From contig NZ_CACSIP010000002.1 in NCBI RefSeq assembly GCF_902705885.1, positions 109,592 through 173,591 of the forward strand: DNA of 64,000 nt. The letters run 5' to 3'. The notes beneath the pieces were generated by a model. That model saw only the letters and a program-made list of their open reading frames with translations. It did no database searches and was not told the origin of the DNA. Below are positions 8,369-16,721 of this stretch, in pieces. Each line of letters starts with the position of its first letter. Position 1 is the stretch's first letter. Both the position numbers and the translations under genes were made by a program. Source of the stretch: Mycolicibacterium austroafricanum. GTDB taxonomy: Bacteria; Actinomycetota; Actinomycetes; Mycobacteriales; Mycobacteriaceae.

Positions 8369-9295
8369 ATGCAGTTCTCGATCACCCACCCGATGCACAG
8401 CCACCCGTACAACCCCGAACTCGTCGCGGGCGCCGGCATCGCGCAGGTCGCGGTGGCCGCCGAGAAGGCCGGCTTCGGCGGATTCGGGTTCACCGATCAT
8501 CCGGCGCCGACGCAGCGGTGGCTGGAAGCCGGTGGTCACGATGCGCTCGACCCCTTCGTGGCGATGAGTTACGCCGCCGCCCACACGACGACGTTGCGAC
8601 TGATCCCGAATATTGTCGTGCTGCCGTACCGGAATCCGTTCGTGGTCGCCAAGGCGGGCGCGACCTTGGACCTGTTGTCGGACGGCCGGTTCACGCTGGC
8701 GGTAGGGGCGGGCTACCTGAAACGCGAATTCGCGGCGCTGGGAGTTGATTTCGACGATCGGGCGGCGCTGTTCGAGGAGTCGCTCGAGGTGATCCGGGCA
8801 ATCTGGACGACCGACGACGTGACGTTCGAGGGCAAGCACTTCAGCGCCCGCGGTATCACGGCCCATCCCCGGCCGATGGCCAAGCCGCACCCCCCGATCT
8901 GGATCGGTGGCAACACCGCGGCGGCGCGGGCCCGGGTGGCGGCCCACGGCCAGGGGTGGTGCCCGTTCCGGGCTCCTGCGGTGCTCGCCCGGACTGCGCG
9001 CACCGCCACCCTGGACTCGGTCGAGCGCCTCACCGCCGGGATCGCAGATCTTCGGCGGCGCCTCGAGGACGCCGGTCGTGACCCTCGGGACATCGACGTG
9101 GTGTTCACCAACAGCGTCGGTGGCAGCCCTGGCGACGACGACTTCGACGCCGGCGCGTTCCTGACCGGGGTGGCCGAACTCGAGGCGGCGGGGGTGACCT
9201 GGGTTCAGGTGTCGGTGCCCGGGGACAGCCTGTCGCACGCGCTCGAAGCGATCGAGGAGTTCGGGTCCTCGGTCGTCGCCGAGGTCAGCCGTTGA
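8369..9295 (+). CDS. LLM-class F420-dependent oxidoreductase (TIGR03619-like)
   Basis: Second luciferase-like TIM-barrel protein, 308 aa. Visible are FGFTDHPAPTQRW near residue 37, LIPNIVVLPYRNPFVVAKAGATLD, the LSDGRFTLAVGAGYLKREF segment and HPPIWIGGNTAAARARVA, which match the actinobacterial TIGR03619-type F420 family. The start is ATG at 8369, preceded by GCCGGAAGGGCCGAC, with GGAAGGG as a plausible ribosome site. It is divergently paired with another LLM gene and overlaps the convergent reductase gene by 11 bp. It could reduce or oxidise an intermediate of the adjacent catabolic operon; this is context only. Confidence 0.87.
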   Translation: MQFSITHPMHSHPYNPELVAGAGIAQVAVAAEKAGFGGFGFTDHPAPTQRWLEAGGHDALDPFVAMSYAAAHTTTLRLIPNIVVLPYRNPFVVAKAGATLDLLSDGRFTLAVGAGYLKREFAALGVDFDDRAALFEESLEVIRAIWTTDDVTFEGKHFSARGITAHPRPMAKPHPPIWIGGNTAAARARVAAHGQGWCPFRAPAVLARTARTATLDSVERLTAGIADLRRRLEDAGRDPRDIDVVFTNSVGGSPGDDDFDAGAFLTGVAELEAAGVTWVQVSVPGDSLSHALEAIEEFGSSVVAEVSR

Positions 9296-10298
9296 GCCGC
9301 ACCAGCGTCTTGCCGATGTTGGCCCCGGTGAACAGGCCGTTGAGGGCATCGACGCAGGACTCGATGCCCTCGAAGATGTGCTCGCGGTGCACCAGCAAAC
9401 CGTCATGTTCCCACTGCCGCAACGCCGCGAACGCCTCGTCGAAGCGGCCCCATTCGTCCAGCGCGTTGAACCCTTGCATCGTCGCGGTTTTCGCGAGCAG
9501 GTTCACATAGTTCGCCGGCCCGGGATGATCGCCGGTGAGATAGCTGGAGATGACTCCGCAGAGCACGACGCGTGCCTTGTGTGCCAGCCGGCCGAGCACC
9601 GCGTCGAGGATCGGACCGCCGACGTTGTCGAAGTACACGTCGACACCACGCGGACAGTGCTCCCTGAGCGCGGCAGGCAGGTCCTCGCCGCGGTAGTCGA
9701 TGCACGCGTCGAATCCGAAGTCCTGCACCACGGCCCGGCATTTGTGCGCCCCGCCGGCAATGCCGACCACGCGTGCGCCGGCGATCTTGGCGATCTGGCC
9801 CGCCACCGAACCGGTCGCGCCCGCGGCCGCCGACACCACGACCGTCTCACCCGGCTGCGGGCGTCCGACACCGGTCATCCCGAAGTAGGCCGTGGCCCCG
9901 GTGGGGCCGTACACCGACATCACCGCCCGGTGGTCGACTTGATCTCCGGGCCCGGGCACCGGGGTGGTGAACAGGTCGTCGCGCACGAGTGTGTACTCCT
10001 GAAATCCCGTCAGGGTCGTCACGACGTCGCCGACGGAGTAGGCCGGACACCGGGACGCCACCACCTCGCCGATGCCCGCCGCGCGGATGCACTCACCCAG
10101 TTGCACCGGCGGCAAGTAGCTCGGCTGGTCGTCGAGCCAGGTCCGCGCCGCGGCGTCGATGCCCACGTAGCTGGTGCGCACCAGCGCCTCCCCGTCGCCG
10201 GGTTCGAGTGCGTCCACTGTCACCAGTTCGGTGTCCTCCGGCGCGACCAGCCCGCGTGGCCGGCGGCGCAACAGGATCTGGCGGTTCTTCGGCGGCAT
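9285..10298 (-). CDS. NADP-dependent oxidoreductase, CurA/PTGR-like MDR protein
   Basis: Zinc-free MDR enzyme of about 337 aa related to CurA, leukotriene B4 12-hydroxydehydrogenase and prostaglandin reductases, which reduce activated C=C bonds with NADPH. Diagnostic are NRQILLRRRPRGL at the start, YVGIDAAARTWL near residue 47, GPTGATAYFGM, the cofactor loop VVVSAAAGATGSVAGQIAK and YFDNVGGPILD. The ATG at 10298 places NRQILL at the family position; an ATG six codons upstream (10316) is also possible. It ends inside the 3' end of the convergent LLM gene. A substrate for this copy cannot be predicted. Confidence 0.88.
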   Translation of the reverse strand: MPPKNRQILLRRRPRGLVAPEDTELVTVDALEPGDGEALVRTSYVGIDAAARTWLDDQPSYLPPVQLGECIRAAGIGEVVASRCPAYSVGDVVTTLTGFQEYTLVRDDLFTTPVPGPGDQVDHRAVMSVYGPTGATAYFGMTGVGRPQPGETVVVSAAAGATGSVAGQIAKIAGARVVGIAGGAHKCRAVVQDFGFDACIDYRGEDLPAALREHCPRGVDVYFDNVGGPILDAVLGRLAHKARVVLCGVISSYLTGDHPGPANYVNLLAKTATMQGFNALDEWGRFDEAFAALRQWEHDGLLVHREHIFEGIESCVDALNGLFTGANIGKTLVRLNG

Positions 10299-10344
10299 CA
10301 GCCAGAAACTACCCAAGCCGCGGCTGGGCCGGACCCGATCACGT

Positions 10345-11040
10345 TCATTTCGGCGGCCACAGGGCGGGCTTCGGCAACTCGGCTAGCACCTGCAGCCTCG
10401 ACTCGTCGAAACTCAACATGCCCTTGATCGGCCGGCTCTCGGGCAGCGGGTCCTGGTAGCTCCACGCCACGTCATCGACGACGGTGCCGCCGACGCCGGC
10501 ACACCAGTAGGTGGCGTGGCCTTTGTAGTTGCAGTAGCTGGTCGTCGCGGATCGGCTCAGCAGATCCGTGCGAACGAGCGACGGATCGACATAGAGCCGC
10601 GGCTCGAGCGCGGTCTCGAACAGGATCGTCGTGTCGTCGGTGTCGACCAGGCTCGTGCCGAGCACGTCGACCCGCAGCCGCCGGCTGGTCGGGCGGCAGT
10701 CCACCCGGTGGTACGGGTTGGGCGGATAGTGCACCAACGGTCGGCCCTCCTCGATCCAGCTGTCCATCAGCGCCCAGGGCACCACCACGTAGCCGGGAGC
10801 TTCGGGTACCGGATCGCCCTGCAGGTCCCCGATCTCGTCGGCCGCGAAGGCGAAGCTGAGCGGGCGGCCGCGGCGGTGCACCATCAGGGCGTGTTCGGTG
10901 TCGATGACCGTGTGCCCGTCGCGGATCGCCTGAACCCGCCGCGGGTGCGGCTCGATGTACACGACGTCGTCGGCGACCGGGGGAGTGAGCCGCCCGGCAC
11001 GGTCGCCGCTGAGCGGGCCCGTTCCAGCGACCAGGCTCAT
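10345..11040 (-). CDS. DUF427 domain protein (two tandem DUF427 units)
   Basis: Protein of 231 aa with an N-terminal degenerate and a C-terminal canonical DUF427 domain, recognised by TSYCNYKGHATYW, DDVAWSYQDPLPES and IKGMLSFDES. The family is common in actinobacteria and its function is not established. No signal peptide or membrane segment is present. The ATG at 11040 is followed upstream by GGGAACC as a weak ribosome site. Copy B of the 30-bp promoter element lies 51 bp upstream and reads GTGACA-N16-TAAGGT in this direction, so it may drive this gene. Confidence 0.82.
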   Translation of the reverse strand: MSLVAGTGPLSGDRAGRLTPPVADDVVYIEPHPRRVQAIRDGHTVIDTEHALMVHRRGRPLSFAFAADEIGDLQGDPVPEAPGYVVVPWALMDSWIEEGRPLVHYPPNPYHRVDCRPTSRRLRVDVLGTSLVDTDDTTILFETALEPRLYVDPSLVRTDLLSRSATTSYCNYKGHATYWCAGVGGTVVDDVAWSYQDPLPESRPIKGMLSFDESRLQVLAELPKPALWPPK

Positions 11041-11090
11041 CGAAGGTTCCCGGTGACAGTCGGACTCGTGGGCGTCTGCATGCCTTCAGA

Positions 11091-11120
11091 CCTTACAAAG
11101 TCTTGTCAAGATGTCACGCT
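11091..11120. promoter_or_regulatory. Repeated 30-bp promoter element, copy B
   Basis: Second copy of the 30-bp element, between the DUF427 gene (minus) and the wax ester synthase gene (plus). It contains CTTGTCAAG at its centre. On the minus strand it reads GTGACA-N16-TAAGGT, the best match of the three to a sigma-70 type promoter, with the predicted start about 43 bp before the DUF427 ATG. The rest of the 234-bp interval shows no gene. Confidence 0.55.
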
Positions 11121-11274
11121 CACCGGTCAGGCCCGCAGGTCGGCTCGTGGCAACAAATGGTGTCGGTTTGGGCGAAGGAGACATCCGGTGTGCCGAACCC
11201 CTGTCAAATGGGTACCACGACCATGATCGCCACCGACGGGGTGAGACGGTCGGCCGGAAACGAACGGGGTGAGA

Positions 11275-12705
11275 GTGAAACGGCTCAACGGCGTGGACGC
11301 CATGATGCTGTACAGCGAGACCCCCGAGATCCACATGCACACCCTCAAGATCGGTGTCCTCGACGTGTCGAACGTCGAGGGTTACGACTTCGAGCTGTTC
11401 CGAGCGGTGGCCGCGGCCCGACTGCACGCGTTGGCCCCGTTGCGGTATCAGCTGGTCGACATCCCGCTGAAGCTCCACCACCCGATGTGGGTGCAGAACG
11501 CCGAGATCGACCTCGACTACCACCTGCGCCGTGCCCGGGTCGCCGCCCCGGGAGGACGCCGCGAACTCGACGAACTGATCGGGCAGATCGCCGGCACGCC
11601 GCTGGACCGCGATCATCCGCTGTGGGAGATGTACGTCGCGGAAGGGTTGGCCGACAACCGCATCGCGATCATCCACAAGGTCCACCACGTGCTGGCCGAC
11701 GGTGTGGCCTCCGCCAACCAGCTGGCGATGGCGATCCAGCCCCAGGAGCCCGCGGTGGGGGGACAGTTGGCGGCGGCCCCCGCCGATTCGGGAACGCCGA
11801 CCAACCTGCTCAAGGCCGCCGGACAGGACCACCTCAGGCAGCTGCGGAGACTGCCCCAGCTGGTTAACCGGACCGCCGCCGGTGTGCTGCGGGTTCAGAA
11901 GAAGTCCAGGCAGCGCGGCCGCAACCCCGACTTGGCACGCAACTTCGCGCCGCCGCCCACGTTCATCAACCATGTGGTGACGCCGGGACGGCGATTCGCC
12001 ACCGCGCCGCTGGCACTACCCGACGTGAAAGAGACCGCCAGGCACCTCGGCGTGACCCTCAACGACATCGTGCTGGCAACAGCGGCCGGTGCCCTGCGCC
12101 GACTGCAGCTGCGTTACGACGGCAGAGCCGACGCACCGCTGATCGCCGGAGTCCCGGTGAGTGTCGACCCGTCCCCGCAGCGGCTCGTGGGCAACGAATT
12201 CACCTACATGACACCGTCTTTGCCGGTCCACATCGACGATCCGCTGGAGCGGGTCCGGCTCACCGCGCTGTCGACGGCGATCGCCAAGGAGAACCATCAG
12301 CTGCTGGGACCCACCCTGATTCCGTCCTGGTTGACCTATCTGCCGCCGGCGCTGACGCCAGGAATCTTCCGCAGTCAGGCTCGCCGGGTCGAATCCGCGA
12401 CCGTGATGAACCTGACGATCTCCAATGTGCCGGGACCGCGGCAACGGGGATTCGTCGAAGGCGCGACGGTGGACGAGATCTATTCGGTGGGGCCGATCGT
12501 CGCAGGCAGCGGAATGAACATCACCGTGTGGAGCTACGTCGACCAGCTCGCCATCTCGGTGCTGACCGACGACCGAACCCTCGCCGACCCGCACGAGGCC
12601 ACCGATGCGCTGATCGATTCCTTCGTCGAGATCCGCCGGGCTGCCGGGCTGGCCGACGCGCTGACCGTCGTCGAGAACGCCATGCCGATGGCCCCGGCGA
12701 CGTAG
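11275..12705 (+). CDS. Wax ester synthase/diacylglycerol acyltransferase (WS/DGAT)
   Basis: Acyl-CoA dependent O-acyltransferase of the WS/DGAT (Tgs) family, about 476 aa, making triacylglycerol or wax esters at the membrane or lipid-droplet surface. The active-site motif HHVLADG (HHxxxDG) lies near residue 137, the start RLNGVDAMMLYSETP is the family N-terminus, and PLWEMYVAEGL and NLTISNVPGPRQ are conserved blocks. GTG at 11275 matches the usual MKRLxGxDA start; GTG at 11269 adds two residues. It stands alone downstream of copy B of the 30-bp element and upstream of the unknown paralog pair. Storage-lipid synthesis next to lipid catabolism genes is plausible. Confidence 0.92.
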   Translation: MKRLNGVDAMMLYSETPEIHMHTLKIGVLDVSNVEGYDFELFRAVAAARLHALAPLRYQLVDIPLKLHHPMWVQNAEIDLDYHLRRARVAAPGGRRELDELIGQIAGTPLDRDHPLWEMYVAEGLADNRIAIIHKVHHVLADGVASANQLAMAIQPQEPAVGGQLAAAPADSGTPTNLLKAAGQDHLRQLRRLPQLVNRTAAGVLRVQKKSRQRGRNPDLARNFAPPPTFINHVVTPGRRFATAPLALPDVKETARHLGVTLNDIVLATAAGALRRLQLRYDGRADAPLIAGVPVSVDPSPQRLVGNEFTYMTPSLPVHIDDPLERVRLTALSTAIAKENHQLLGPTLIPSWLTYLPPALTPGIFRSQARRVESATVMNLTISNVPGPRQRGFVEGATVDEIYSVGPIVAGSGMNITVWSYVDQLAISVLTDDRTLADPHEATDALIDSFVEIRRAAGLADALTVVENAMPMAPAT

Positions 12706-12803
12706 CTTCCCGGCTACGTCGGTATCCCGGACGGAAACCGTTGCTCGGTTGGTTGTTTCGCCGCGCCCGCAGGTGCCGCCGGGCGTTCCCGGAGCCCGGC
12801 GGG

Positions 12804-12833
12804 CTTTACAGATGTATGAAAAAGTGTCACGCT
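12804..12833. promoter_or_regulatory. Repeated 30-bp promoter element, copy C
   Basis: Third copy of the 30-bp element, in the 195-bp interval after the WS/DGAT gene. It has TACAGATGTA as a local palindrome. The only gene it can serve is the plus-strand paralog pair, because no minus-strand gene lies to its left; this argues that the element is at least partly an operator read from either side. Confidence 0.5.
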
Positions 12834-12900
12834 GTCTGTGCGCGAGACGGCTGGCGCACAAGGTGCGGCGATGACGCAGAAGTCCTCAGGGAGGCAGACG

Positions 12901-13494
12901 GTGACTGCTCGCACGTCCGAGGTCGACGGCCTTCGACCGGTCGAACGGCGGAGCTCCGGAGTGCGCAGCTCAGGTGGCGTGCTGCTCGCTTACCACCTGA
13001 CGGCAGTCGCGGCCGACGTCGAGGACGTCGTCCGCCACGCGGGGGGATGGCTCTGCGACCGGGCCCGGGCAGGCTGGCAGGTCACTGTGCTGGTGCCACC
13101 GGGCAGCGATACCCGCGCACTGACGATCCTGGGTGTGGGCGTGGGAAGCTGGGAACCCGGCGCGTCCGCGCTGGGGTCCGAACCACCGGCCGCAGTCGCG
13201 GTGGGAGCCGGTGTCCTGTGCCGACACGAAGACCTGCGCCGGGAAGTGCTGGGCACCGTCGAGGTCGAAAGCAGCGAGGTCACCGTGTGGGGGGAGGCGC
13301 CCCCGTTCACCACCGACCTGAGATTCGGCCGCGTGCACCACCCTCTGAGCGTCGCCGCGCAGGCATTCAAGGCGCGAGCACTTTCGCAATGCGACTCTGC
13401 GGGCACCGCGCCGGCCGTCGAACAGTTCCTCAGTTGTGCGCTGTGGTACCCGCCAGAGGGCGGCGATCTGGTGCCGGTCTCATCAAGCCGGTGA
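12901..13494 (+). CDS. Conserved protein of unknown function, paralog 1 of a tandem pair
   Basis: Not recognised. The protein has 197 aa from GTG 12901, chosen because GGGAGG lies six bases upstream; GTG 12838 and ATG 12871 are in-frame alternatives. After a short charged tail comes GGVLLAYHLTAVAADVEDVV, then GGWLCDRARAGWQVTVLV, DTRALTILGV, EVTVWGEAP and AAQAFKARALSQ. The same blocks in the same order occur in the next gene, so the two arose by duplication. Alternating hydrophobic strands and helices suggest an alpha/beta fold; there is no signal peptide, membrane segment or known catalytic motif. The 3' end overlaps the second paralog by 4 bp (GTGA), so they are probably made together and may form a heteromer. 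Confidence 0.8.
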   Translation: MTARTSEVDGLRPVERRSSGVRSSGGVLLAYHLTAVAADVEDVVRHAGGWLCDRARAGWQVTVLVPPGSDTRALTILGVGVGSWEPGASALGSEPPAAVAVGAGVLCRHEDLRREVLGTVEVESSEVTVWGEAPPFTTDLRFGRVHHPLSVAAQAFKARALSQCDSAGTAPAVEQFLSCALWYPPEGGDLVPVSSSR

Positions 13495-14069
13495 CCGAGG
13501 ACCGAATACCGGAGGCCTCGCGACGCCTGGACCCCCGAGGCGAGCACGGCGCCGGCGACGACCGCCTACACCGCGTCCGTCTCCTGGTGCCCGGCGCGGG
13601 AGTCGGGGAGGTCGTGCGGTCTGTGGGCGGGTTCCTCTGCGACCGGGCGCGCGCCGGGTGGGACGTCAGGGTGCTCCTCACAGCGCCGTGCGACACGCGC
13701 GCGCTGCGGATCCTCGGCATCGCGGCACACGAACTCGACGCCGACCTGCTGTCGGTGATCGAGGGGCTCTCCCGCGGCGGCGCACTCGCGCTCGGCGCCG
13801 ATGTCCTGGCCCGGGACGCCGACAGCCGCGAGCAGGTGTCGCGACTGATCAGCCGGGGTCGGGCCGAGGTCACCGTGTGGGGCCGACCGACACTGGGCAA
13901 CCTCACCCAGGGCCTCGAGCCGGTGGCCCATCCGATGAGCGCGGCGGCCAGGGCGTTCAAGGCGCATGCACTTCGGGCCATCGGCGGCGCTACGGACAGC
14001 GGTGCTGCCGTCGAACCGCACGAGACGTTGTTCCGGGTCCGCGGGTCACGCCGGCGTCGCTCGCTCTGA
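13491..14069 (+). CDS. Conserved protein of unknown function, paralog 2 of a tandem pair
   Basis: Not recognised, 192 aa. It repeats the blocks of the preceding protein: RLLVPGAGVGEVVRSVGGFL, LCDRARAGWDVRVLL, DTRALRILGI, EVTVWGRPTLGN and AARAFKAHALRAIGG. LCDRARAGW, DTRAL and VTVWG are identical in both and probably mark the functional core. It lacks the C-terminal CALWYPPEGGDL segment of paralog 1 and ends in an Arg-rich tail (RVRGSRRRRSL). The GTG start sits inside the upstream stop. Function, ligand and localisation are unknown; the neighbouring WS/DGAT gene is only a hint of a lipid-storage connection. Confidence 0.78.
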   Translation: MTEDRIPEASRRLDPRGEHGAGDDRLHRVRLLVPGAGVGEVVRSVGGFLCDRARAGWDVRVLLTAPCDTRALRILGIAAHELDADLLSVIEGLSRGGALALGADVLARDADSREQVSRLISRGRAEVTVWGRPTLGNLTQGLEPVAHPMSAAARAFKAHALRAIGGATDSGAAVEPHETLFRVRGSRRRRSL

Positions 14070-14078
14070 AAGCGAAAG

Positions 14079-14333
14079 CTAGCGGGTCTCGGGGTTGCGG
14101 TGGACGTACCAGCTGCGCGCCACGACGCCGAAGACCAGCGCCGCGAAGCCGACCACAAACCAGTCCTCGACACGACCGGCGTGGTTGCCGTGCAGCATCA
14201 GCAGAAGGAAGATCCCCCCCAGCACCCCACCGATCTGCTGGACGCGGGGATTCTCCTTCGACCAGCCCCACTCCGCGGACGGCACATCCTCGACGTCGAC
14301 GCCGCTGCGACGTTCCACCTCGGTGCTTGCCAC
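14079..14333 (-). CDS. DUF2631 small membrane protein (Rv2876-like)
   Basis: An 84-aa protein with a hydrophilic N-terminus ([17 protein letters not shown]) and two predicted membrane segments, about residues 34-47 ([14 protein letters not shown]) and 57-72 ([16 protein letters not shown]), then a basic tail. This is the DUF2631 family found in mycobacteria beside the mpt70 region. Function is not known. The start is GTG at 14333 with GAGGAG ahead of it. It is the leftmost gene of the block syntenic with M. tuberculosis. Confidence 0.82.
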   Translation of the reverse strand: MASTEVERRSGVDVEDVPSAEWGWSKENPRVQQIGGVLGGIFLLLMLHGNHAGRVEDWFVVGFAALVFGVVARSWYVHRNPETR

Positions 14334-14427
14334 GGCTGCTCCTCACATTCGGGGCTCGGTTGCGTCATTCTGACACAGGTCTACTACGAGCGGCCGTAGA
14401 GGCACCGAATGCGCAGCATCAGCGCAG

Positions 14428-14433
14428 TAGGCT
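14428..14433 (+). promoter_or_regulatory. Predicted -10 box TAGGCT of a leaderless start
   Basis: TAGGCT lies eight bases before the ATG of the SDR gene at 14442, and no ribosome site is present. This is the geometry of mycobacterial leaderless transcripts. Confidence 0.4.
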
Positions 14434-14441
14434 CGCCGGTC

Positions 14442-15290
14442 ATGACAGCGCAGAACGCAGCAGGCCCTTTCGGCGACAAGGTCGTCTTCGTCACAGGTGC
14501 GGCACGGGGTCAGGGACGGGCACACGCCATCCGGTTCGCCGAGGCGGGCGCCGACGTCATCGCGGTCGATCTGTGCGACCAGATCGACAGTGTCGCCTAC
14601 CCGATGGCGACGCCGGAAGACCTCGACGAGACGGTGCGACTGGTCGATAAGACCGGTAGGCGGATAGTCGCCGAGCAGGGCGACGTGCGCGACCGCGAGC
14701 GGCTTGCCGAGGTCGTGGCGCGCGGGGTCGAAGAGTTCGGGCGCCTCGACTTCGTGCTCGCCAACGCCGGAATCCTGCCTGCCGCCGGCCGACAGGGCCG
14801 CGACATCACCGCCTACACCGACGCCATCGGCGTGATGCTCAACGGTGTCTACTTCACCATCGAGGCCGCGCTGCCCGCGCTGCTGGCCAACCCCGACGGT
14901 GGCGCCATCGTGATCACCAGTTCGGCAGCCGGTTTCAAATCCGTCAGCACCGATTTCGAGAGCATGAGCCACGGCGCCGCCGGATACACCGCCGCCAAAC
15001 ACGGCGTCGTCGGCCTGATGCGGCACTTCGCCACCTCACTGGCGAGCAAGAACATCCGGGTGAACTCGGTGCATCCGGGCGGCGTCGCGACCCCGATGGT
15101 GCTCAACGAGGCCATGGCCGGTTTCGTCGCCGAGCACCCGTCATTCGGCGAGTCCCAGCGCCCGCTGCTCACCATCCCGATGATGGAACCCGACGAGGTA
15201 AGCGAGACGATGCTGTACCTGTGCGGACCGGCCGGACGCCACATCACCGGGGTGGCGCTGCCCGTGGACGCCGGGCTGATGCTCAAGTAG
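14442..15290 (+). CDS. Mycofactocin-type SDR family oxidoreductase
   Basis: Short-chain dehydrogenase of 282 aa with the cofactor motif TGAARGQGRAHA near residue 15, LANAGILPAAGR, the catalytic Ser in ITSSAAGF, YTAAKHG and the C-terminal ITGVALPVDAGLMLK. The RAHA extension after the glycine motif and the DQIDSVAYPMATPEDL insertion after the second strand are typical of the mycofactocin-coupled SDR subfamily, whose NAD is thought to be non-exchangeable and reoxidised by mycofactocin. No mycofactocin gene is in this window. The ATG at 14442 has a TAGGCT box eight bases upstream. The substrate is probably an alcohol or terpenoid/steroid-like compound. Confidence 0.88.
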   Translation: MTAQNAAGPFGDKVVFVTGAARGQGRAHAIRFAEAGADVIAVDLCDQIDSVAYPMATPEDLDETVRLVDKTGRRIVAEQGDVRDRERLAEVVARGVEEFGRLDFVLANAGILPAAGRQGRDITAYTDAIGVMLNGVYFTIEAALPALLANPDGGAIVITSSAAGFKSVSTDFESMSHGAAGYTAAKHGVVGLMRHFATSLASKNIRVNSVHPGGVATPMVLNEAMAGFVAEHPSFGESQRPLLTIPMMEPDEVSETMLYLCGPAGRHITGVALPVDAGLMLK

Positions 15291-15349
15291 CCGTACCGGC
15301 TGTACTTCAACGCGCCGTACCGGCTTTACTTCAACGCGCCGTACCGGCG
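15291..15349. repeat. 24-bp tandem repeat at the 3' end of phr
   Basis: Copies at 15291..15314 and 15315..15338 differ at one base, and a third partial copy starts at 15339. The unit is the reverse complement of the last codons of the photolyase gene (RRYGALK and stop). The stop codon lies in the middle copy; in the outer copy the same position is a Tyr codon. This looks like a recent slippage duplication of the gene end. Confidence 0.85.
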
Positions 15350-16663
15350 CAACGCCACGGCGCGTTCCTCGGCGTGGTCGACCATCGGCTGCGGGTAGTC
15401 GTCGGGGCGGTCGTCACCGAGCTTGTGTACGTCGTCGACCCCGGACAACTCCGGCACCCAGCGGCGCACCCAGTCGCCCGAGGGGTCGAACTTAGACCCC
15501 TGGGTCGTCGGGTTGAACACGCGGAAGTACGGCGCCGCGTCCGTGCCGCAGCCGGCCGCCCACTGCCACCCGTGCTGGTTGTTGGCCATGTCGCCGTCGA
15601 CGAGCTGGTCGAGAAACCACCGAGCACCCCACTGCCACGGCAAGTGCAGGTCTTTGACCAGAAACGACGCCACGATCATCCGCACCCGGTTGTGCATGAA
15701 CCCGGTCTCGGCCAGCTGCCGCATTCCGGCGTCGACGATCGGAAAGCCCGTCCGCCCGGCCTTCCACACCTCGAACGCCTGCTCGGCGTCGTTGCCGTCG
15801 TCGACCTCGATGCCGTCGAACGCGGAGTTCCAGTTCCACCACCCGCTCTTCGGCCACTCGTGCAGCACACTGGCGTAGAAATCGCGAAAGGCCAACTCCC
15901 GCAGGTACGCCTGCGGACCTTTGCCCCGGCCCAGGTCCGCGGCCAGCGTGCGTGGATGGATCGTGCCGAACTTCAGATGTGCCGACATCCGGCTGGTCCC
16001 GTCGAGATCGGGCCGGTTGCGGTCACCGTCGTAGTCGGCGAGTCCGTTGCGGCAGAATCGCTTCCAGTGACTCAGCGCGGCGTGCTCACCGGCCGGCAGT
16101 TCCAACTCGACACCCGCGTCGGGGATCTCGGTGATGTCGGCACGCCCTGGCACGTCGGCCGGATCGATCCAGCGCGCCGAGTCCTTGCCGGACTCTGCCG
16201 GCGGCCGCCACCCGTGTTTGCGCCACGCCTCGAAGAACGGGGTGAACACCTTGTACGGAGTGCCGTCGCCCTTGCTGACCCGCCCCGGTGACACCAGATA
16301 CGGCGATCCGGTCGCCACCAGTTCGACCTCGCCGAGCGCCTCGTGCACCTGCTCGTCACGACGGCGCCCGAAGGGCGTGTGATCGCCGGAGACGTGCACC
16401 GACGACGCGCCGATCGCCTTGGCCAGCGCCGGTATCCGCACCTTCGGGTCACCCCGGGTGACCAGCAACCGGCCGCCCAGGCCGGTACGCAGCTCGCGCA
16501 GCGCGTCGTACAGATACTGCAACCGCCGCTCGCCGGCGCCGGACTGCAGTCGCGGGTCCAGCACATAACAGGCGAGTACCTCGCCGTCGACATCGGCGGC
16601 GGCCGACAGCGCAGGCAGATCGTTGAGTCTCAGATCGCGGCGGAACCACAACACAGCGGGCAT
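15326..16663 (-). CDS. phr: Deoxyribodipyrimidine photolyase (CPD class I)
   Basis: Light-dependent DNA repair enzyme that splits cyclobutane pyrimidine dimers with FADH-, 445 aa. The N-terminal antenna-chromophore domain begins LWFRRDLRLNDLPAL; the C-terminal FAD/DNA domain has TPFFEAWRKHGW, RMIVASFLVKDLHLPWQWG, MANNQHGWQWAAGCGTDAAP and YFRVFNPTTQG, all class I photolyase signatures including the tryptophan-rich path. A complete gene with full length for the family. Start is ATG at 16663; the stop lies in a 24-bp tandem repeat. It diverges from an LLM gene by 58 bp. Photolyase is typical of environmental, light-exposed mycobacteria. Confidence 0.95.
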   Translation of the reverse strand: MPAVLWFRRDLRLNDLPALSAAADVDGEVLACYVLDPRLQSGAGERRLQYLYDALRELRTGLGGRLLVTRGDPKVRIPALAKAIGASSVHVSGDHTPFGRRRDEQVHEALGEVELVATGSPYLVSPGRVSKGDGTPYKVFTPFFEAWRKHGWRPPAESGKDSARWIDPADVPGRADITEIPDAGVELELPAGEHAALSHWKRFCRNGLADYDGDRNRPDLDGTSRMSAHLKFGTIHPRTLAADLGRGKGPQAYLRELAFRDFYASVLHEWPKSGWWNWNSAFDGIEVDDGNDAEQAFEVWKAGRTGFPIVDAGMRQLAETGFMHNRVRMIVASFLVKDLHLPWQWGARWFLDQLVDGDMANNQHGWQWAAGCGTDAAPYFRVFNPTTQGSKFDPSGDWVRRWVPELSGVDDVHKLGDDRPDDYPQPMVDHAEERAVALRRYGALK

Positions 16664-16721
16664 GGCATTGATGCTGCCCGCAATCTGCGGTAGAGAAACA
16701 AGGATCTACGAGAGGTGGTTG

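Noticed and set aside
11041..12900. DosR box for the WS/DGAT gene
   Set aside because: Looked for the GGGACT-AGTCCC dyad near the WS/DGAT and paralog genes; none is present.
13436..14650. 404-codon open frame over the second paralog, DUF2631 and the SDR start
   Set aside because: Crosses three supported genes in another frame, is Arg/Pro/Gly-rich and has no domain.
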